From Rhizobium sp. LC145 (GTDB taxonomy: Bacteria > Pseudomonadota > Alphaproteobacteria > Rhizobiales > Rhizobiaceae), in NCBI RefSeq assembly GCF_001005825.1, contig NZ_LBHV01000004.1:558001-622000 (forward strand): a stretch of 64,000 nucleotides of DNA. The letters run 5' to 3'. The notes under the pieces were generated by a model. It was given only the letters and a program-made list of their open reading frames with translations, had not been told where the DNA came from and did not search any database. Of the stretch, positions 41,130 to 49,752 are shown piece by piece. The stretch's first letter is position 1, and every line of letters starts with the position of its first letter. A program made the translations under genes and the position numbers.

Positions 41130-42112
41130 GCCAGACCTCCCATTTGCAGGATGGCGCGCGCGACGACACGCGGCGCAAGTTCGATCTTGTAGCGGTTGGC
41201 CCCGTGGGAAACGGCGCCTTCCATGGCGAGACGGCTTGCCTTTTCCACGGAGGCCGCATCGAGAGCCTTGCCGACGAGAGCCTGCTCGACGGCACGCGCC
41301 CGCCACGGCTTGGTGGCGACCCCGCCAAGCGCGACGCGGATGTCGCGGACCGTCCGGCCGTCCTCCTCCAGCTCGAGACCGACCGCAGCACTAGCCGCCG
41401 CGAATTCGTAGGATTGCCGGTCGCGGACCTTGAGATAGGTCGAATTCTTCGCGGCCGGCGACGCGGGGATGACGATGCCCGCGATCATCTCTCCCGGCTC
41501 GATGACGGTATCCCGATCCGGCCTGTCACCGGGTGTCAGGAAAAACTCATCTGCCAGCACGGTCCTTCCGCCGAGATCGACGGAAGCATCGAAAGCGACG
41601 AGCGCGACCGCCAGATCGCCGGGATAGGAGGCGATGCAGGCCTCGCTCGTGCCGAGCACCGCATGGTTGCGGGTGACACCACCGATCGCCGAGCAGCCGG
41701 AACCCGGACTGCGCTTGTTGCAAGCGGGAAACGTGGCGGGATCGCGGAAATACGGACAGCGCGTCCGCTGCAGGAGATTGCCGCCGACAGTCGCCATGTT
41801 GCGAAGTTGGGCGGAAGCCGCCAGCAGCAGTGATTCCGAAACGGCGGGGAAGTTCGCCCGGATCGCGGGGTGATCCGCCACTTCGCCCATTTTGGCGAGC
41901 GCGCCGATTCTTGCGCCGGCCGCGTCCATTTCGATATCCGAAAAGCCCGGCAGGTGCGTGATATCGATGACCGCTTCAGGTTCGAAGACACCGCACTTGG
42001 CGAGATCGAGAAGCGTAGTACCGCCGGCAAGCAGCATGGCACCTGATTGGATGGCAGCCTGACGGGCTTGATCCGCCGAGGTCGCGCGGGAATAGGAAAA
42101 ATCTCTCATCAC
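41126..42112 (-). CDS. Aldehyde oxidoreductase FAD subunit with extra iron-sulfur cluster (PaoB-like)
   Basis: The 328-residue protein has the FAD-binding motifs AMLLAGGTTLLDLAK and ATVGGNLLQRTRCPYFRD. The Cys-rich insertion RCPYF...FPACNK...GSGCSAIGG is the extra [4Fe-4S] site found in PaoB-type subunits and not in ordinary XdhA/CoxM proteins. It is overlapped by 4 nt at both ends, making a tightly coupled ABC operon. It carries electrons between the FeS subunit and an acceptor via FAD. Confidence 0.9.
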   Translation of the reverse strand: MMRDFSYSRATSADQARQAAIQSGAMLLAGGTTLLDLAKCGVFEPEAVIDITHLPGFSDIEMDAAGARIGALAKMGEVADHPAIRANFPAVSESLLLAASAQLRNMATVGGNLLQRTRCPYFRDPATFPACNKRSPGSGCSAIGGVTRNHAVLGTSEACIASYPGDLAVALVAFDASVDLGGRTVLADEFFLTPGDRPDRDTVIEPGEMIAGIVIPASPAAKNSTYLKVRDRQSYEFAAASAAVGLELEEDGRTVRDIRVALGGVATKPWRARAVEQALVGKALDAASVEKASRLAMEGAVSHGANRYKIELAPRVVARAILQMGGLA

Positions 42113-42582
42113 GCCGCCTCCGCCGCTTCGCGGACCGCCGCGACGATGCTGTTATAGGCCCCGCATCGACAGAGATTGCCGGCCATGTATTCGCGGATTT
42201 CCTCGTCCGACCCGGCATGCCCCTCGCGGATGCAGGCAACCGCCGACATGATCTGGCCCGGCGTGCAATAGCCGCATTGGAAGGCGTCATGCTCCAGAAA
42301 CGCCGCCTGCACGGGATGCAGATCGCCGTTTTCCGCGGCCAAGCCCTCGATCGTAGCAATCTGGCGGCCTTCGACCTGGGCTGCCAATGTCAGACAGGAA
42401 AGCACGCGCTTGCCGTCGACATGCACCGTGCATGCCCCGCACTGGCCCTGATCGCAGCCTTTCTTGGTGCCGGTGAGTTCCAGATGCTCGCGCAGAGCAT
42501 CGAGCAGGGTGACCCGCGGCTCGACATCGAGTTCGCGTGTCTTTCCATTGATCTCCAGTGAAAGATGAACCGTTCGTGTCAT
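42109..42582 (-). CDS. Aldehyde oxidoreductase 2Fe-2S subunit (PaoA-like)
   Basis: The 157-residue protein carries both [2Fe-2S] clusters of the family: a plant-ferredoxin type (CDQGQCGACTVHVDGKRVLSC) and a C-terminal four-helix type (CGYCTPGQI...CRCGAY). It has no N-terminal Tat signal, unlike E. coli PaoA, so the complex is probably cytoplasmic. First gene of the operon, with a 236-nt leader region containing a palindromic operator shared with the divergent TetR gene. Confidence 0.9.
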   Translation of the reverse strand: MTRTVHLSLEINGKTRELDVEPRVTLLDALREHLELTGTKKGCDQGQCGACTVHVDGKRVLSCLTLAAQVEGRQIATIEGLAAENGDLHPVQAAFLEHDAFQCGYCTPGQIMSAVACIREGHAGSDEEIREYMAGNLCRCGAYNSIVAAVREAAEAA

Positions 42583-42742
42583 GGATCAAGCTCCTGCCAT
42601 CGTCACGAGAATGAGATTTCGATATTGGAATGGGCTGGCAATCCGGCCCTGGCGCCCTAGCTATGGGTTACGGGATGGCCATGAGTGGGTTTCGGCATGA
42701 CATCCCGCCTCCTTCTGGGTTAAGAGGTGGAAGGCACTCCAG

Positions 42743-42766
42743 TTAAGCGGAGGAGCCTCCGTTTAA
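42743..42766. promoter_or_regulatory. Palindromic operator between the aldehyde oxidoreductase operon and a TetR gene
   Basis: A 24-bp palindrome has half-sites TTAAGCGGAGG and CCTCCGTTTAA, one mismatch and a 2-bp centre. Size and symmetry fit a TetR-family dimer or pair of dimers. It sits 53 bp before the TTG of the TetR gene and 161 bp before the 2Fe-2S subunit gene. Confidence 0.65.
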
Positions 42767-42818
42767 TCTAGCGACTTGCCGGCTCCGGTCAAGTCCCCAA
42801 TGTGCCTGGAGCATTATT

Positions 42819-43409
42819 TTGGCCTCGGCCGAGCAGAAACCTGCCCCTCCCACGACAAAGCTACGCGCAGACGCGCGCCGCAACCGCGAGAAACTCATCG
42901 AGGTCGCGGCAGTCGCCTTTGCGGAACACGGCGTGGAAACCTCACTCGAGGACATCGCCCGAAAGGCCGGCGTCGGCATCGGCACGCTCTACCGGCATTT
43001 CCCAACCCGCGAGCATCTGGTCGAGGTCATCTATCGCCGCGAACTCGAAAGCCTTGCGGCTGCAGCAACGGAGCTTGCGCAATCACACGCACCGGATGTG
43101 GCGCTGGAGGAATGGATGCGCCGCTTCGTCGGCTATATCGCCGCCAAGCGTGGCATGGCGAACAGCCTGAAAATCCTGATGGGCACCAATTCTTCGTTGT
43201 TCGCGGAAAGCTTCGGACGCATTCGCAGCGCGTTCGAGGGACTGCTGAAAACGGCGGGCGATGCGGGCACCATCCGCAAGGACATCGACACGACGGACCT
43301 GCTGCACGCTCTTTCGAGCATCTACTCCATGCCGGATACGCCGGAATGGCGCGATCGTTCCCATCGCCTCATCGGCCTCCTGATGGACGGCCTGCGCGCG
43401 AAAAAATAA
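42819..43409 (+). CDS. TetR-family regulator of the aldehyde oxidoreductase operon
   Basis: The 196-residue protein has an N-terminal helix-turn-helix: LIEVAAVAFAEHGVETSLED, then IARKAGVGIGTLYRHFPTREHLVE. The C-terminal region is of the AcrR/YbiH-type ligand-binding group. The start is a TTG at 42819 with GGAG 7 nt upstream. It is divergent from the PaoABC-like operon with an intervening palindrome, the classic layout of a local repressor that senses the substrate or product. It is convergent with the XRE gene, stop to stop. Confidence 0.85.
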   Translation: MASAEQKPAPPTTKLRADARRNREKLIEVAAVAFAEHGVETSLEDIARKAGVGIGTLYRHFPTREHLVEVIYRRELESLAAAATELAQSHAPDVALEEWMRRFVGYIAAKRGMANSLKILMGTNSSLFAESFGRIRSAFEGLLKTAGDAGTIRKDIDTTDLLHALSSIYSMPDTPEWRDRSHRLIGLLMDGLRAKK

Positions 43410-44213
43410 TCAGCCGCCTTCAGCAATTCGCCGCAGGCGTTCGGCGGTTTCATCATTCGCCGGAAAGAAGGACTCCACTGCCAGTTCCGACAGAGTGACG
43501 TCGACCGGCGTTCCGAAGACGGTGGTCGTGGAAATGAAGGAGAGCAGACCGGCCTCGGTGCGCAATTCCAGCGGAACGGCGATGCCGGCATAATCGCTGG
43601 AGGCGGCTTGTTTCGGCGAGGGATTCGGAAAGGGATAGGCCGCAAGCTCTTCAAGAAGAGCGGAGAGAACCGGATCGGCGGTCATCGCGATCTGCTGGTG
43701 CAGCCGTTCCAGGAGATGATGCCGCCATTCGGCGAGATTGGCGATTGCCGGAGCGAGACCTTGCGGATGCAGACTTAGCCGCAGCACGTTGACCGGCGGC
43801 TCCAGAAGGGCTTGGTCAACAACACCCGCAAGAAGTGGCGCAAGCGCGCCGTTCGCTGCCACCAGCGTCCAATGCCTGTCCACGGCCAATGCCGGAAACG
43901 GCTCATGCCCCTTCAATACCATCTCGACCGCGCGCCTTGCTGGCGCAAGCGCCGGATCGTCCAAGGATCGCTCGGCAAAGACGGGCGCGAAACCGGCGGC
44001 AAGCAGCATGGGATTGCGCTCGCGAAGCGGCACGCCCAGCCGCTCGGCGAGATGCAGCAACATCTCGCGGCTCGGTTGGGAACGTCCGCTCTCTATGAAG
44101 CTGAGATGCCTTTGGGAGATATCCGCCTCCAGCGCCAGATCGAGCTGGCTCATGTGTCGGCGGCGGCGCCAGTCGCGAAGATAGTCTCCCAAAGGACGGA
44201 CGGCGATCGTCAT
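43410..44213 (-). CDS. XRE-family regulator with MmyB-like ligand-binding domain
   Basis: The 267-residue protein has an N-terminal lambda-repressor-like helix-turn-helix (MSQLDLALEADISQRHLSFIESGRSQPS). A C-terminal MmyB-type PAS-like domain follows (WTLVAANGALAPLL, FFPANDETAERL). This family often controls a neighbouring redox or SnoaL-like gene. The ATG overlaps the stop of the upstream NTF2-like gene by 4 nt. Confidence 0.85.
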   Translation of the reverse strand: MTIAVRPLGDYLRDWRRRRHMSQLDLALEADISQRHLSFIESGRSQPSREMLLHLAERLGVPLRERNPMLLAAGFAPVFAERSLDDPALAPARRAVEMVLKGHEPFPALAVDRHWTLVAANGALAPLLAGVVDQALLEPPVNVLRLSLHPQGLAPAIANLAEWRHHLLERLHQQIAMTADPVLSALLEELAAYPFPNPSPKQAASSDYAGIAVPLELRTEAGLLSFISTTTVFGTPVDVTLSELAVESFFPANDETAERLRRIAEGG

Positions 44214-44575
44214 GCGGCTGCCGGAACCTGATCAAGGAAGCCGTGCACAGCCTTCAGACGTCCGCCTTCGATGAGCGCGAAGTCCGTGCCCTTGATGAGC
44301 GCTTCGCCATCGGCGGGGCCGAAACCCCAGGAAAAGCGGAGATTGTCTCCATGACCATCCGCCTCGCCGATCAACTCGAAGCGGAAGCCGGGAAAGCGCT
44401 CCTGCACGGCGGCAACCAACCCGTCGATTTCGGCATGGCCCCGGCCCTGCATCAACGGATCGACATAGATCGCGCCCTCGGCCCAGCTTTCCGCAATCAG
44501 CGCCTGGCGGCGGGCAGGATCGGTCTCGTTCCAGACGGCGAGGTAGCGGTGGACGGTCTCGTTTGCATCGGTCAT
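44210..44575 (-). CDS. NTF2/SnoaL-like protein
   Basis: The 121-residue cone-fold protein (VHRYLAVWNETDPARRQALI, WAEGAIYVDPLMQGRGHAEI, later LRFSWGFGPADGEALIKGTD) has no signal peptide, so it is cytoplasmic. Family members are small-molecule-binding proteins or isomerases, and no catalytic assignment is possible. It is co-transcribed with the XRE regulator and divergent from the AraC gene. The 172-nt gap holds an ATTAC-N7-GTAAT inverted repeat at 44646-44662. Confidence 0.75.
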   Translation of the reverse strand: MTDANETVHRYLAVWNETDPARRQALIAESWAEGAIYVDPLMQGRGHAEIDGLVAAVQERFPGFRFELIGEADGHGDNLRFSWGFGPADGEALIKGTDFALIEGGRLKAVHGFLDQVPAAA

Positions 44576-44747
44576 CTTCTGTCTCCTTTGATCGCCCGGA
44601 CCATCCAGGCAGCGCGATCATGCGGGAACCGGCATCCTTCTATCAATTACGCGTCAGGTAATCAAAGCAGCGCGATACATGGACGGCCACGAGGATGTGA
44701 CGAGCAAAACCGCTCTCCAAAGGTTAGCCTGGCCTGAGGAGGAAGCC

Positions 44748-45560
44748 ATGTGGACGGATATCGGCAGGTTCGGATCGCGTTTGGAACCGGGAAAGCTCGC
44801 CTGGGAAAGCGGCCATTCCACATTCCTTAGCACAGCTCCGGGCGAAGGAAGTTTCGCGTTTTCCGGCGTAACGCTCGGCATCGTTCTTCGCTCTCTTCCC
44901 TCCCACCACGCCGCATATGGCAGCGACAGGCGCCGCCATATGCCGCTGTCAGCCGGCCAGGGCTGGCTCTTTCCCGCCGGCTTCGACGGCTGGTGCCGCT
45001 GGGATGAGCCCAATGATTTCCTCAATCTCGAAGTCGGCGCCGGGTATCTTGCGGATGCCGACCTTGAGGTGCCGACCGCTTTCCGGCCGCTGAAAGGCGA
45101 CCTCGACCCGCTGCTCGTACAGCTCGGCCTCAATCTGCACGCCGCGGCAAGGGAAAGCTCCACCCTTTACCGCGACAGCCTGGCAGCCGCATTTGCCACC
45201 CAGCTTGCCCGCGTCGTGACCGGCGTGAACGAACAGGATCGACGAATAGACCCCCGTCTCGGCCGCGCTCTGCAATACATCCACGATCATCTGGCCGAGG
45301 ACATCACGCTCGCCGATCTCGCTGCCGCAGCGGCAATGAGTCCGTTCCATTTCTCCCGCTGCTTCAAGGCGCAAACCGGGCTTGCGCCCTATGCCTTCGT
45401 CATCGCGCGGCGCATGGAAAGAGCCAAGGAGCTGCTGCGGGCCACGCGGTTGCCAGTGGCCGAGATCGCCTGGCGCGTCGGCTACAGGAACCCGGCGAAA
45501 TTCGCCACACAGTTCAAACGTCTTACCGGCGCGACGCCCGGTGAGTGGCGCGGCAATTGA
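44748..45560 (+). CDS. AraC-family transcriptional regulator
   Basis: The 270-residue protein has an N-terminal cupin-like sensor region and a C-terminal double helix-turn-helix: ITLADLAAAAAMSPFHFSRCFKAQ, then LPVAEIAWRVGYRNPAKFATQFKRLTG. The ATG at 44748 has a strong GAGGAGG site; an upstream in-frame start at 44679 lacks one. It probably controls the two exported NTF2-like genes downstream or the divergent pair. Confidence 0.85.
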   Translation: MWTDIGRFGSRLEPGKLAWESGHSTFLSTAPGEGSFAFSGVTLGIVLRSLPSHHAAYGSDRRRHMPLSAGQGWLFPAGFDGWCRWDEPNDFLNLEVGAGYLADADLEVPTAFRPLKGDLDPLLVQLGLNLHAAARESSTLYRDSLAAAFATQLARVVTGVNEQDRRIDPRLGRALQYIHDHLAEDITLADLAAAAAMSPFHFSRCFKAQTGLAPYAFVIARRMERAKELLRATRLPVAEIAWRVGYRNPAKFATQFKRLTGATPGEWRGN

Positions 45561-45648
45561 AGAGCAGGATCGGATCGCTCTTCCGCAGGATTGGGACCTG
45601 ATCACGAGGGAAGAAGGCGCTAGCCCTTGAGAAAAAGGGAGAAGCGCC

Positions 45649-46149
45649 GTGTCCATGATGAATTCTTTCGCAATCCTCGCGGTCTCGGGCCTGCTCGTCG
45701 CAAGCTCGAATGCCTACGCCCAATCGAGCGAGGCCAATATCCAGATCATCCGCGATTATTATGCCGCCTACGCCACCGGCAATCCGGAAGCGGTCAGGCC
45801 CTTCCTGGCAGAAAACATCGTCTGGCGCATTCCCGGCCATCATCCGCTTGCAGGTGAAAAACGCGGCGTGGACGAGGTGGTCGCCTTCTTCGCAGGTCTC
45901 GCCAAGGGCCGCTTCAAGGCCGAACCGACATTCTTCCAGGCGCAGGACGATCTGGTGGTCGATATCCATCGCGGCTGGAGCAATGTCGGCAGCGGACCGG
46001 AGATCGACCAGCTCTACGCACTGATGTTCCGCATCGAAGATGGAAAGATCGTTGAGGCGACGAATTTCCTCACCGACATGCACCAGTCGGACGCGTTCTA
46101 TTGGGCACATTATCCGCTGAACCCACTGCCGCAACGACTGGCCGAGTAA
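45649..46149 (+). CDS. Exported NTF2/SnoaL-like protein
   Basis: The product has up to 166 residues, with a signal peptide (FAILAVSGLLVASSNAYAQ) and an NTF2-like fold (IIRDYYAAYATGNPEAVRPF, WRIPGHHPLAGEKRGVDEV). The start could be GTG 45649 or ATG 45655 or 45658. The ligand or reaction is unknown. It is followed 11 nt later by a second exported NTF2-like gene. Confidence 0.75.
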   Translation: MSMMNSFAILAVSGLLVASSNAYAQSSEANIQIIRDYYAAYATGNPEAVRPFLAENIVWRIPGHHPLAGEKRGVDEVVAFFAGLAKGRFKAEPTFFQAQDDLVVDIHRGWSNVGSGPEIDQLYALMFRIEDGKIVEATNFLTDMHQSDAFYWAHYPLNPLPQRLAE

Positions 46150-46160
46150 GGGAGAAGGCG

Positions 46161-46676
46161 ATGTTACGCAACCTTTCCCTTGTCATTGGCGCAGTCCTCA
46201 TGGTCTCGGGGAATGCCGCCGCCACACCTGCGGAAGAGGCAAAGATTGCAGCGGCGATCTCCGCGGTCGCCATCTATGCCGACAACCGTGAGTTCGCGGC
46301 CCTTGAGGATTTCTTCGCCTCCGAAACGCTGATCGATTACACCTCTCTTTGGGGCGGCGAAGCGCAGCGCTTTACGCCGCAGGCGCTTATGGCTGCCTGG
46401 TCCGGCCTTCTGCCCGGCTTTGACGCTACGCGGCACCAGCTTTCAGATATCAGGGTGGAGCAAAACGGCGAGCACGCAAATGCCACTGCCAGAGTAACGG
46501 CCGCCCATTGGCTGGAAGATGCGACTTGGACCATCTCCGGCTTCTACGACTACGCACTGGTGCGCAGCGACTCGCAATGGCGCGTCTCGGCACTGACCTT
46601 CCATCTTACCGATGAAAGCGGAGATCGCGGCCTGGTCCGGAAGGCGGCGGAAAAGGTCAGTGCCAAGGCGGAATGA
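46161..46676 (+). CDS. Exported NTF2-like protein, second copy
   Basis: The 171-residue protein has a signal peptide (SLVIGAVLMVSGNAAATPA) and an NTF2/SnoaL-type pattern (AISAVAIYADNREFAALEDF, IDYTSLWGGEAQRFTPQALM). Divergent in sequence from its neighbour but of the same predicted fold. GGGAGAAGG precedes the ATG. It is convergent with the enoyl-CoA hydratase gene, 15 nt apart, without a visible terminator. Confidence 0.72.
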   Translation: MLRNLSLVIGAVLMVSGNAAATPAEEAKIAAAISAVAIYADNREFAALEDFFASETLIDYTSLWGGEAQRFTPQALMAAWSGLLPGFDATRHQLSDIRVEQNGEHANATARVTAAHWLEDATWTISGFYDYALVRSDSQWRVSALTFHLTDESGDRGLVRKAAEKVSAKAE

Positions 46677-46691
46677 CGAATTTCAGCCGAT

Positions 46692-47465
46692 TTACCGGTT
46701 CTTGAACTCCGCCTGACGTTTTTCGACGAAGGCCGCCATCCCTTCCTTCTGGTCCTCGAAGGCGAAGAGGGAGTGGAAAAGACGGCGCTCGAAGCGCAGG
46801 CCTTCGGCAAGTCCCATCTCCTCGGCGCGGTTGACCGCTTCCTTGGCCATCATCACCGCCGGCAGCGACATGCCCGCAATGGTTTCGGCGGTCTTCAACG
46901 CATCCGAAACAAGATCCGCAGCCGGGACGATGCGGGCCACCAGCCCTGCCCTTTCGGCTTCGACCGCATCCATCATCCGGCCCGTTAGGCACATCTCCAT
47001 GGCCTTGGCGCGGCCGACGAGCCGCGTCAGGCGCTGGCTGCCGCCCATCCCGGGAATGACGCCGAGCTTGATTTCTGGCTGGCCGAACTTCGCCGTGTCG
47101 GCGGCAAGAATGAAATCGCACATCATCGCAAGCTCGCAGCCACCGCCGAGCGCGAAGCCAGCGACCGCCGCGATCATCGGCTTGCGAACGAGCGTCAACC
47201 GGTTCCAGTCCGAAAACCAGTCGTTCACGTACATGTCGACAGAGTTGTGTTCCTGCATCTCCTTGATGTCCGCGCCGGCCGCGAAAGCCTTTTCCGAACC
47301 GGTGATGACGATGCAGCCGATCTGAGGATTGCGGTCGAAGGTTTCTACCGCTTGCAGCAGCTCTTCCCCGAGCTGCCGGTTGATGGCGTTGAGCGCCTTC
47401 GGGCGGTTGAGGGTAACGAGGCCCACACGCCCCTTCTCTTCTGCGATGATCGTCTCGTAGCTCAT
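46692..47465 (-). CDS. Enoyl-CoA hydratase
   Basis: The 257-residue crotonase-fold enzyme has [10 protein letters not shown] (oxyanion hole), [15 protein letters not shown] (first catalytic Glu region) and [17 protein letters not shown] (second catalytic Glu). Both acid residues are kept, so true hydratase activity is expected, rather than the 3-hydroxyisobutyryl-CoA hydrolase often found here. The ATG overlaps the stop of the 3-hydroxyisobutyrate dehydrogenase gene by 4 nt. Role: hydration of methacrylyl-CoA in valine breakdown, or of other enoyl-CoAs. Confidence 0.88.
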   Translation of the reverse strand: MSYETIIAEEKGRVGLVTLNRPKALNAINRQLGEELLQAVETFDRNPQIGCIVITGSEKAFAAGADIKEMQEHNSVDMYVNDWFSDWNRLTLVRKPMIAAVAGFALGGGCELAMMCDFILAADTAKFGQPEIKLGVIPGMGGSQRLTRLVGRAKAMEMCLTGRMMDAVEAERAGLVARIVPAADLVSDALKTAETIAGMSLPAVMMAKEAVNRAEEMGLAEGLRFERRLFHSLFAFEDQKEGMAAFVEKRQAEFKNR

Positions 47466-48370
47466 CCTCTCGCCTCTCCGGTCTTTTGCGACTGTTCACG
47501 GAAATAGTTGATGATGGAGGAAAAATCCTCCCCACCCCGGCCGAGCGCGTTGAAGGTCTCGTAGAGCTCGGCGGCATGCGCGCCCATTGCCGTCTCGGCA
47601 CCGGCCGCCGCAGCAGCTTCTTGCGAAAGCTTCAGATCCTTCAGCATCAGCGCCGCGGCAAAACCCGGCTTGTAGCCGTTATTGGCAGGCGAAGTCGGCA
47701 CCGGCCCAGGGACCGGGCAATAGGTGTTGATCGACCAGCACTGGCCGGAAGATGTGGAGGCTACATCGAACAGCGCCTGATGCGAGAGCCCAAGCTTTTC
47801 GGCGAGCACGAAGGCCTCGCAGACGCCCGCCATGGTGATACCGAGGATCATGTTGTTGCAGATCTTGGCAGCTTGCCCCGCGCCGGAATCTCCGCAGTGG
47901 ACGATGCGTTTGCCCATCTTCTGCAGCACCGGCTCGCCCCTCGCGAAAGCTGCCTCTGCGCCGCCCACCATGAAGGTCAGCGTTCCTGCCGTAGCGCCGC
48001 CCGTGCCACCCGAAACCGGCGCGTCGAGCGAGAGGCAGCTGGCTTCCTTTGCCAGCATATGCGCCTTGCGAGCGCTTTCCACGTCGATCGTGGAGCAATC
48101 GATCATCAGCGTGCCGGGCTGCACCGCCTTGACGAGTTCGCTCCAGACCGAGATGACGTGCTTGCCGGCCGGCAGCATGGTGATCACCACGGAAGCATCC
48201 TTCACCGCCTCCACAGCGCTTGCAGCGATCATGACGCCGTTTGCGGAAGCGGTTTCCAGCGAGGCCGCGGCGAGATCGAACCCATTGACCCGGTAGCCCG
48301 CCTTTACCAGGTTTGCCGCCATCGGTCCGCCCATGTTGCCGAGACCGACGAATGCGATTGCTTCAGTCAT
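47462..48370 (-). CDS. mmsB: 3-hydroxyisobutyrate dehydrogenase
   Basis: The 302-residue enzyme has an N-terminal Rossmann fold ([19 protein letters not shown]), the substrate motif [16 protein letters not shown] and the catalytic Lys in [15 protein letters not shown]. It oxidises 3-hydroxyisobutyrate to methylmalonate semialdehyde in valine catabolism. The ATG at 48370 has GGGAGG, while the longer frame lacks a ribosome site. It lies between an acyl-CoA dehydrogenase and an enoyl-CoA hydratase gene, as in the mmsAB-type clusters of other proteobacteria. Confidence 0.9.
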   Translation of the reverse strand: MTEAIAFVGLGNMGGPMAANLVKAGYRVNGFDLAAASLETASANGVMIAASAVEAVKDASVVITMLPAGKHVISVWSELVKAVQPGTLMIDCSTIDVESARKAHMLAKEASCLSLDAPVSGGTGGATAGTLTFMVGGAEAAFARGEPVLQKMGKRIVHCGDSGAGQAAKICNNMILGITMAGVCEAFVLAEKLGLSHQALFDVASTSSGQCWSINTYCPVPGPVPTSPANNGYKPGFAAALMLKDLKLSQEAAAAAGAETAMGAHAAELYETFNALGRGGEDFSSIINYFREQSQKTGEARG

Positions 48371-48389
48371 TGGTGATCCTCCCTGCTTT

Positions 48390-49544
48390 TCATTTCGCAT
48401 GCCGCGTCTGCCCGATGATCGATCGCGCGACGATGACGTTCATGATCTCGTTCGTACCCTCCAATATCTGATGGACGCGCAGGTCGCGTACGAGCTTCTC
48501 GACCCCGTAATCCGCCAGATAACCGTAGCCGCCATGCAGTTGCAGCGCGTCGTTGGCGACGTCGAAACAGCGGTCGGTCACCATCCTCTTCGCCATGGCG
48601 CAAAGCATGGTGGCATCCGACGCCTTCTCCTCCAAAGCCAGCGCCGCGCGCCACAGGAAGGTGCGCGACATCTCAATATTCGCAGCCATGTCCGCCAGCT
48701 TGAACTGCAGCGCCTGGAACTCCACGATCGGCTGGCCGAAAGCCTGTCGCTCGCGGGCATAGGCGAGCGCCTTGTCGAACGCCGCTTGCGCTCCACCGAG
48801 GGATGCGGCCGCGATATTGAGCCGCCCGCCGTCAAGCCCCGCCATGGCGATCTTGAAGCCGTCGCCTTCCGCGCCGAGGCGGTTGGCCACCGGCACCCGC
48901 GCACCGTCGAAGATCACGGCGCGGGTCGGCTGGGCGTTCCAGCCCATCTTCTTCTCATTGGCTCCAAAGGAAAGGCCCGGCGTATCTTTCGGAACCAGCA
49001 GGGTAGAAATGCCCTTTGGCCCCTCCTCGCCGGTGCGAACCATCACGACGTAGACGTCGGAGGCGCCCGCACCGGAAATGAACTGCTTCTGCCCCGAGAG
49101 CACATAGTGCTCGCCGTCGCGAACCGCCTTCGTCCTCAGCCTCCCGGCGTCCGACCCGACGCTCGGCTCAGTCAGGCAATAGCTGGAAAGCTTGTCCATC
49201 GAAAGCAGGCCGGGAAGCCATGCCTGCCGCTGCTCTTCCGATCCGAAGCGATCGATCATCCATGCGCACATGTTGTGGATCGAAATATAGGAGCCGACCG
49301 CCGGGCAAGCTCGCGCTAAGGCCTCGAAGATCAGGACAGACTCCAGCCGTCCCAGGCCGGAGCCGCCGATATCGTCGCGCACATAGATGCCGCCCATGCC
49401 GAGAGCCCCGGCCTTGCGGATCGTATCCACGGGAAAGTGCTTGTTCTGATCCCATTCGATGGCGAAGGGGGCGATCTCCTCCGCCGCAAACCCCTCGGCC
49501 ATTTCGCGAATGGCAATCTGCTCATCGCTGAGAGCGAAATCCAT
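48390..49544 (-). CDS. Acyl-CoA dehydrogenase, probable isobutyryl-CoA dehydrogenase
   Basis: The 384-residue flavoenzyme has SYCLTEPSVGSDAGRLRTKA, FISGAGASDVYVVM and the catalytic Glu region ILEGTNEIMNVIVAR. Similarity in layout to ACAD8-type enzymes and linkage to mmsB suggest isobutyryl-CoA as substrate. The ATG at 49544 has GGAGGAGG close by. It is first in the three-gene minus-strand operon, and its promoter region holds two overlapping palindromes at 49622-49643. Confidence 0.87.
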   Translation of the reverse strand: MDFALSDEQIAIREMAEGFAAEEIAPFAIEWDQNKHFPVDTIRKAGALGMGGIYVRDDIGGSGLGRLESVLIFEALARACPAVGSYISIHNMCAWMIDRFGSEEQRQAWLPGLLSMDKLSSYCLTEPSVGSDAGRLRTKAVRDGEHYVLSGQKQFISGAGASDVYVVMVRTGEEGPKGISTLLVPKDTPGLSFGANEKKMGWNAQPTRAVIFDGARVPVANRLGAEGDGFKIAMAGLDGGRLNIAAASLGGAQAAFDKALAYARERQAFGQPIVEFQALQFKLADMAANIEMSRTFLWRAALALEEKASDATMLCAMAKRMVTDRCFDVANDALQLHGGYGYLADYGVEKLVRDLRVHQILEGTNEIMNVIVARSIIGQTRHAK

Positions 49545-49621
49545 TCCATCCTCCTCCGGCTGTTCGTCACAGGCCTTGCCAGGATGTGGCACAAGGCGGT
49601 GCAACACGCCAGTCCGTCCTT

Positions 49622-49643
49622 GGTCTAGACCGGACCTCCGGTC
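49622..49643. promoter_or_regulatory. Overlapping palindromes upstream of the valine-catabolism operon
   Basis: GGTCTAGACC (49622-49631) is a perfect 10-bp palindrome. It overlaps GACCGGA-CC-TCCGGTC (49628-49643), a second dyad with 7-bp arms. Located 80-100 bp before the acyl-CoA dehydrogenase start, in the gap to the divergent GGDEF-EAL gene. Candidate regulator site for either direction. Confidence 0.45.
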
Positions 49644-49752
49644 CTGAAAAGAGCCGAGGATTTTCATTCCGTCATAATTGGTCGGTTTACTATGCTCACG
49701 CGAGACGGAAGACGCACACTACCGATACGATATTTTAAGGCAGGAGCCGTAT

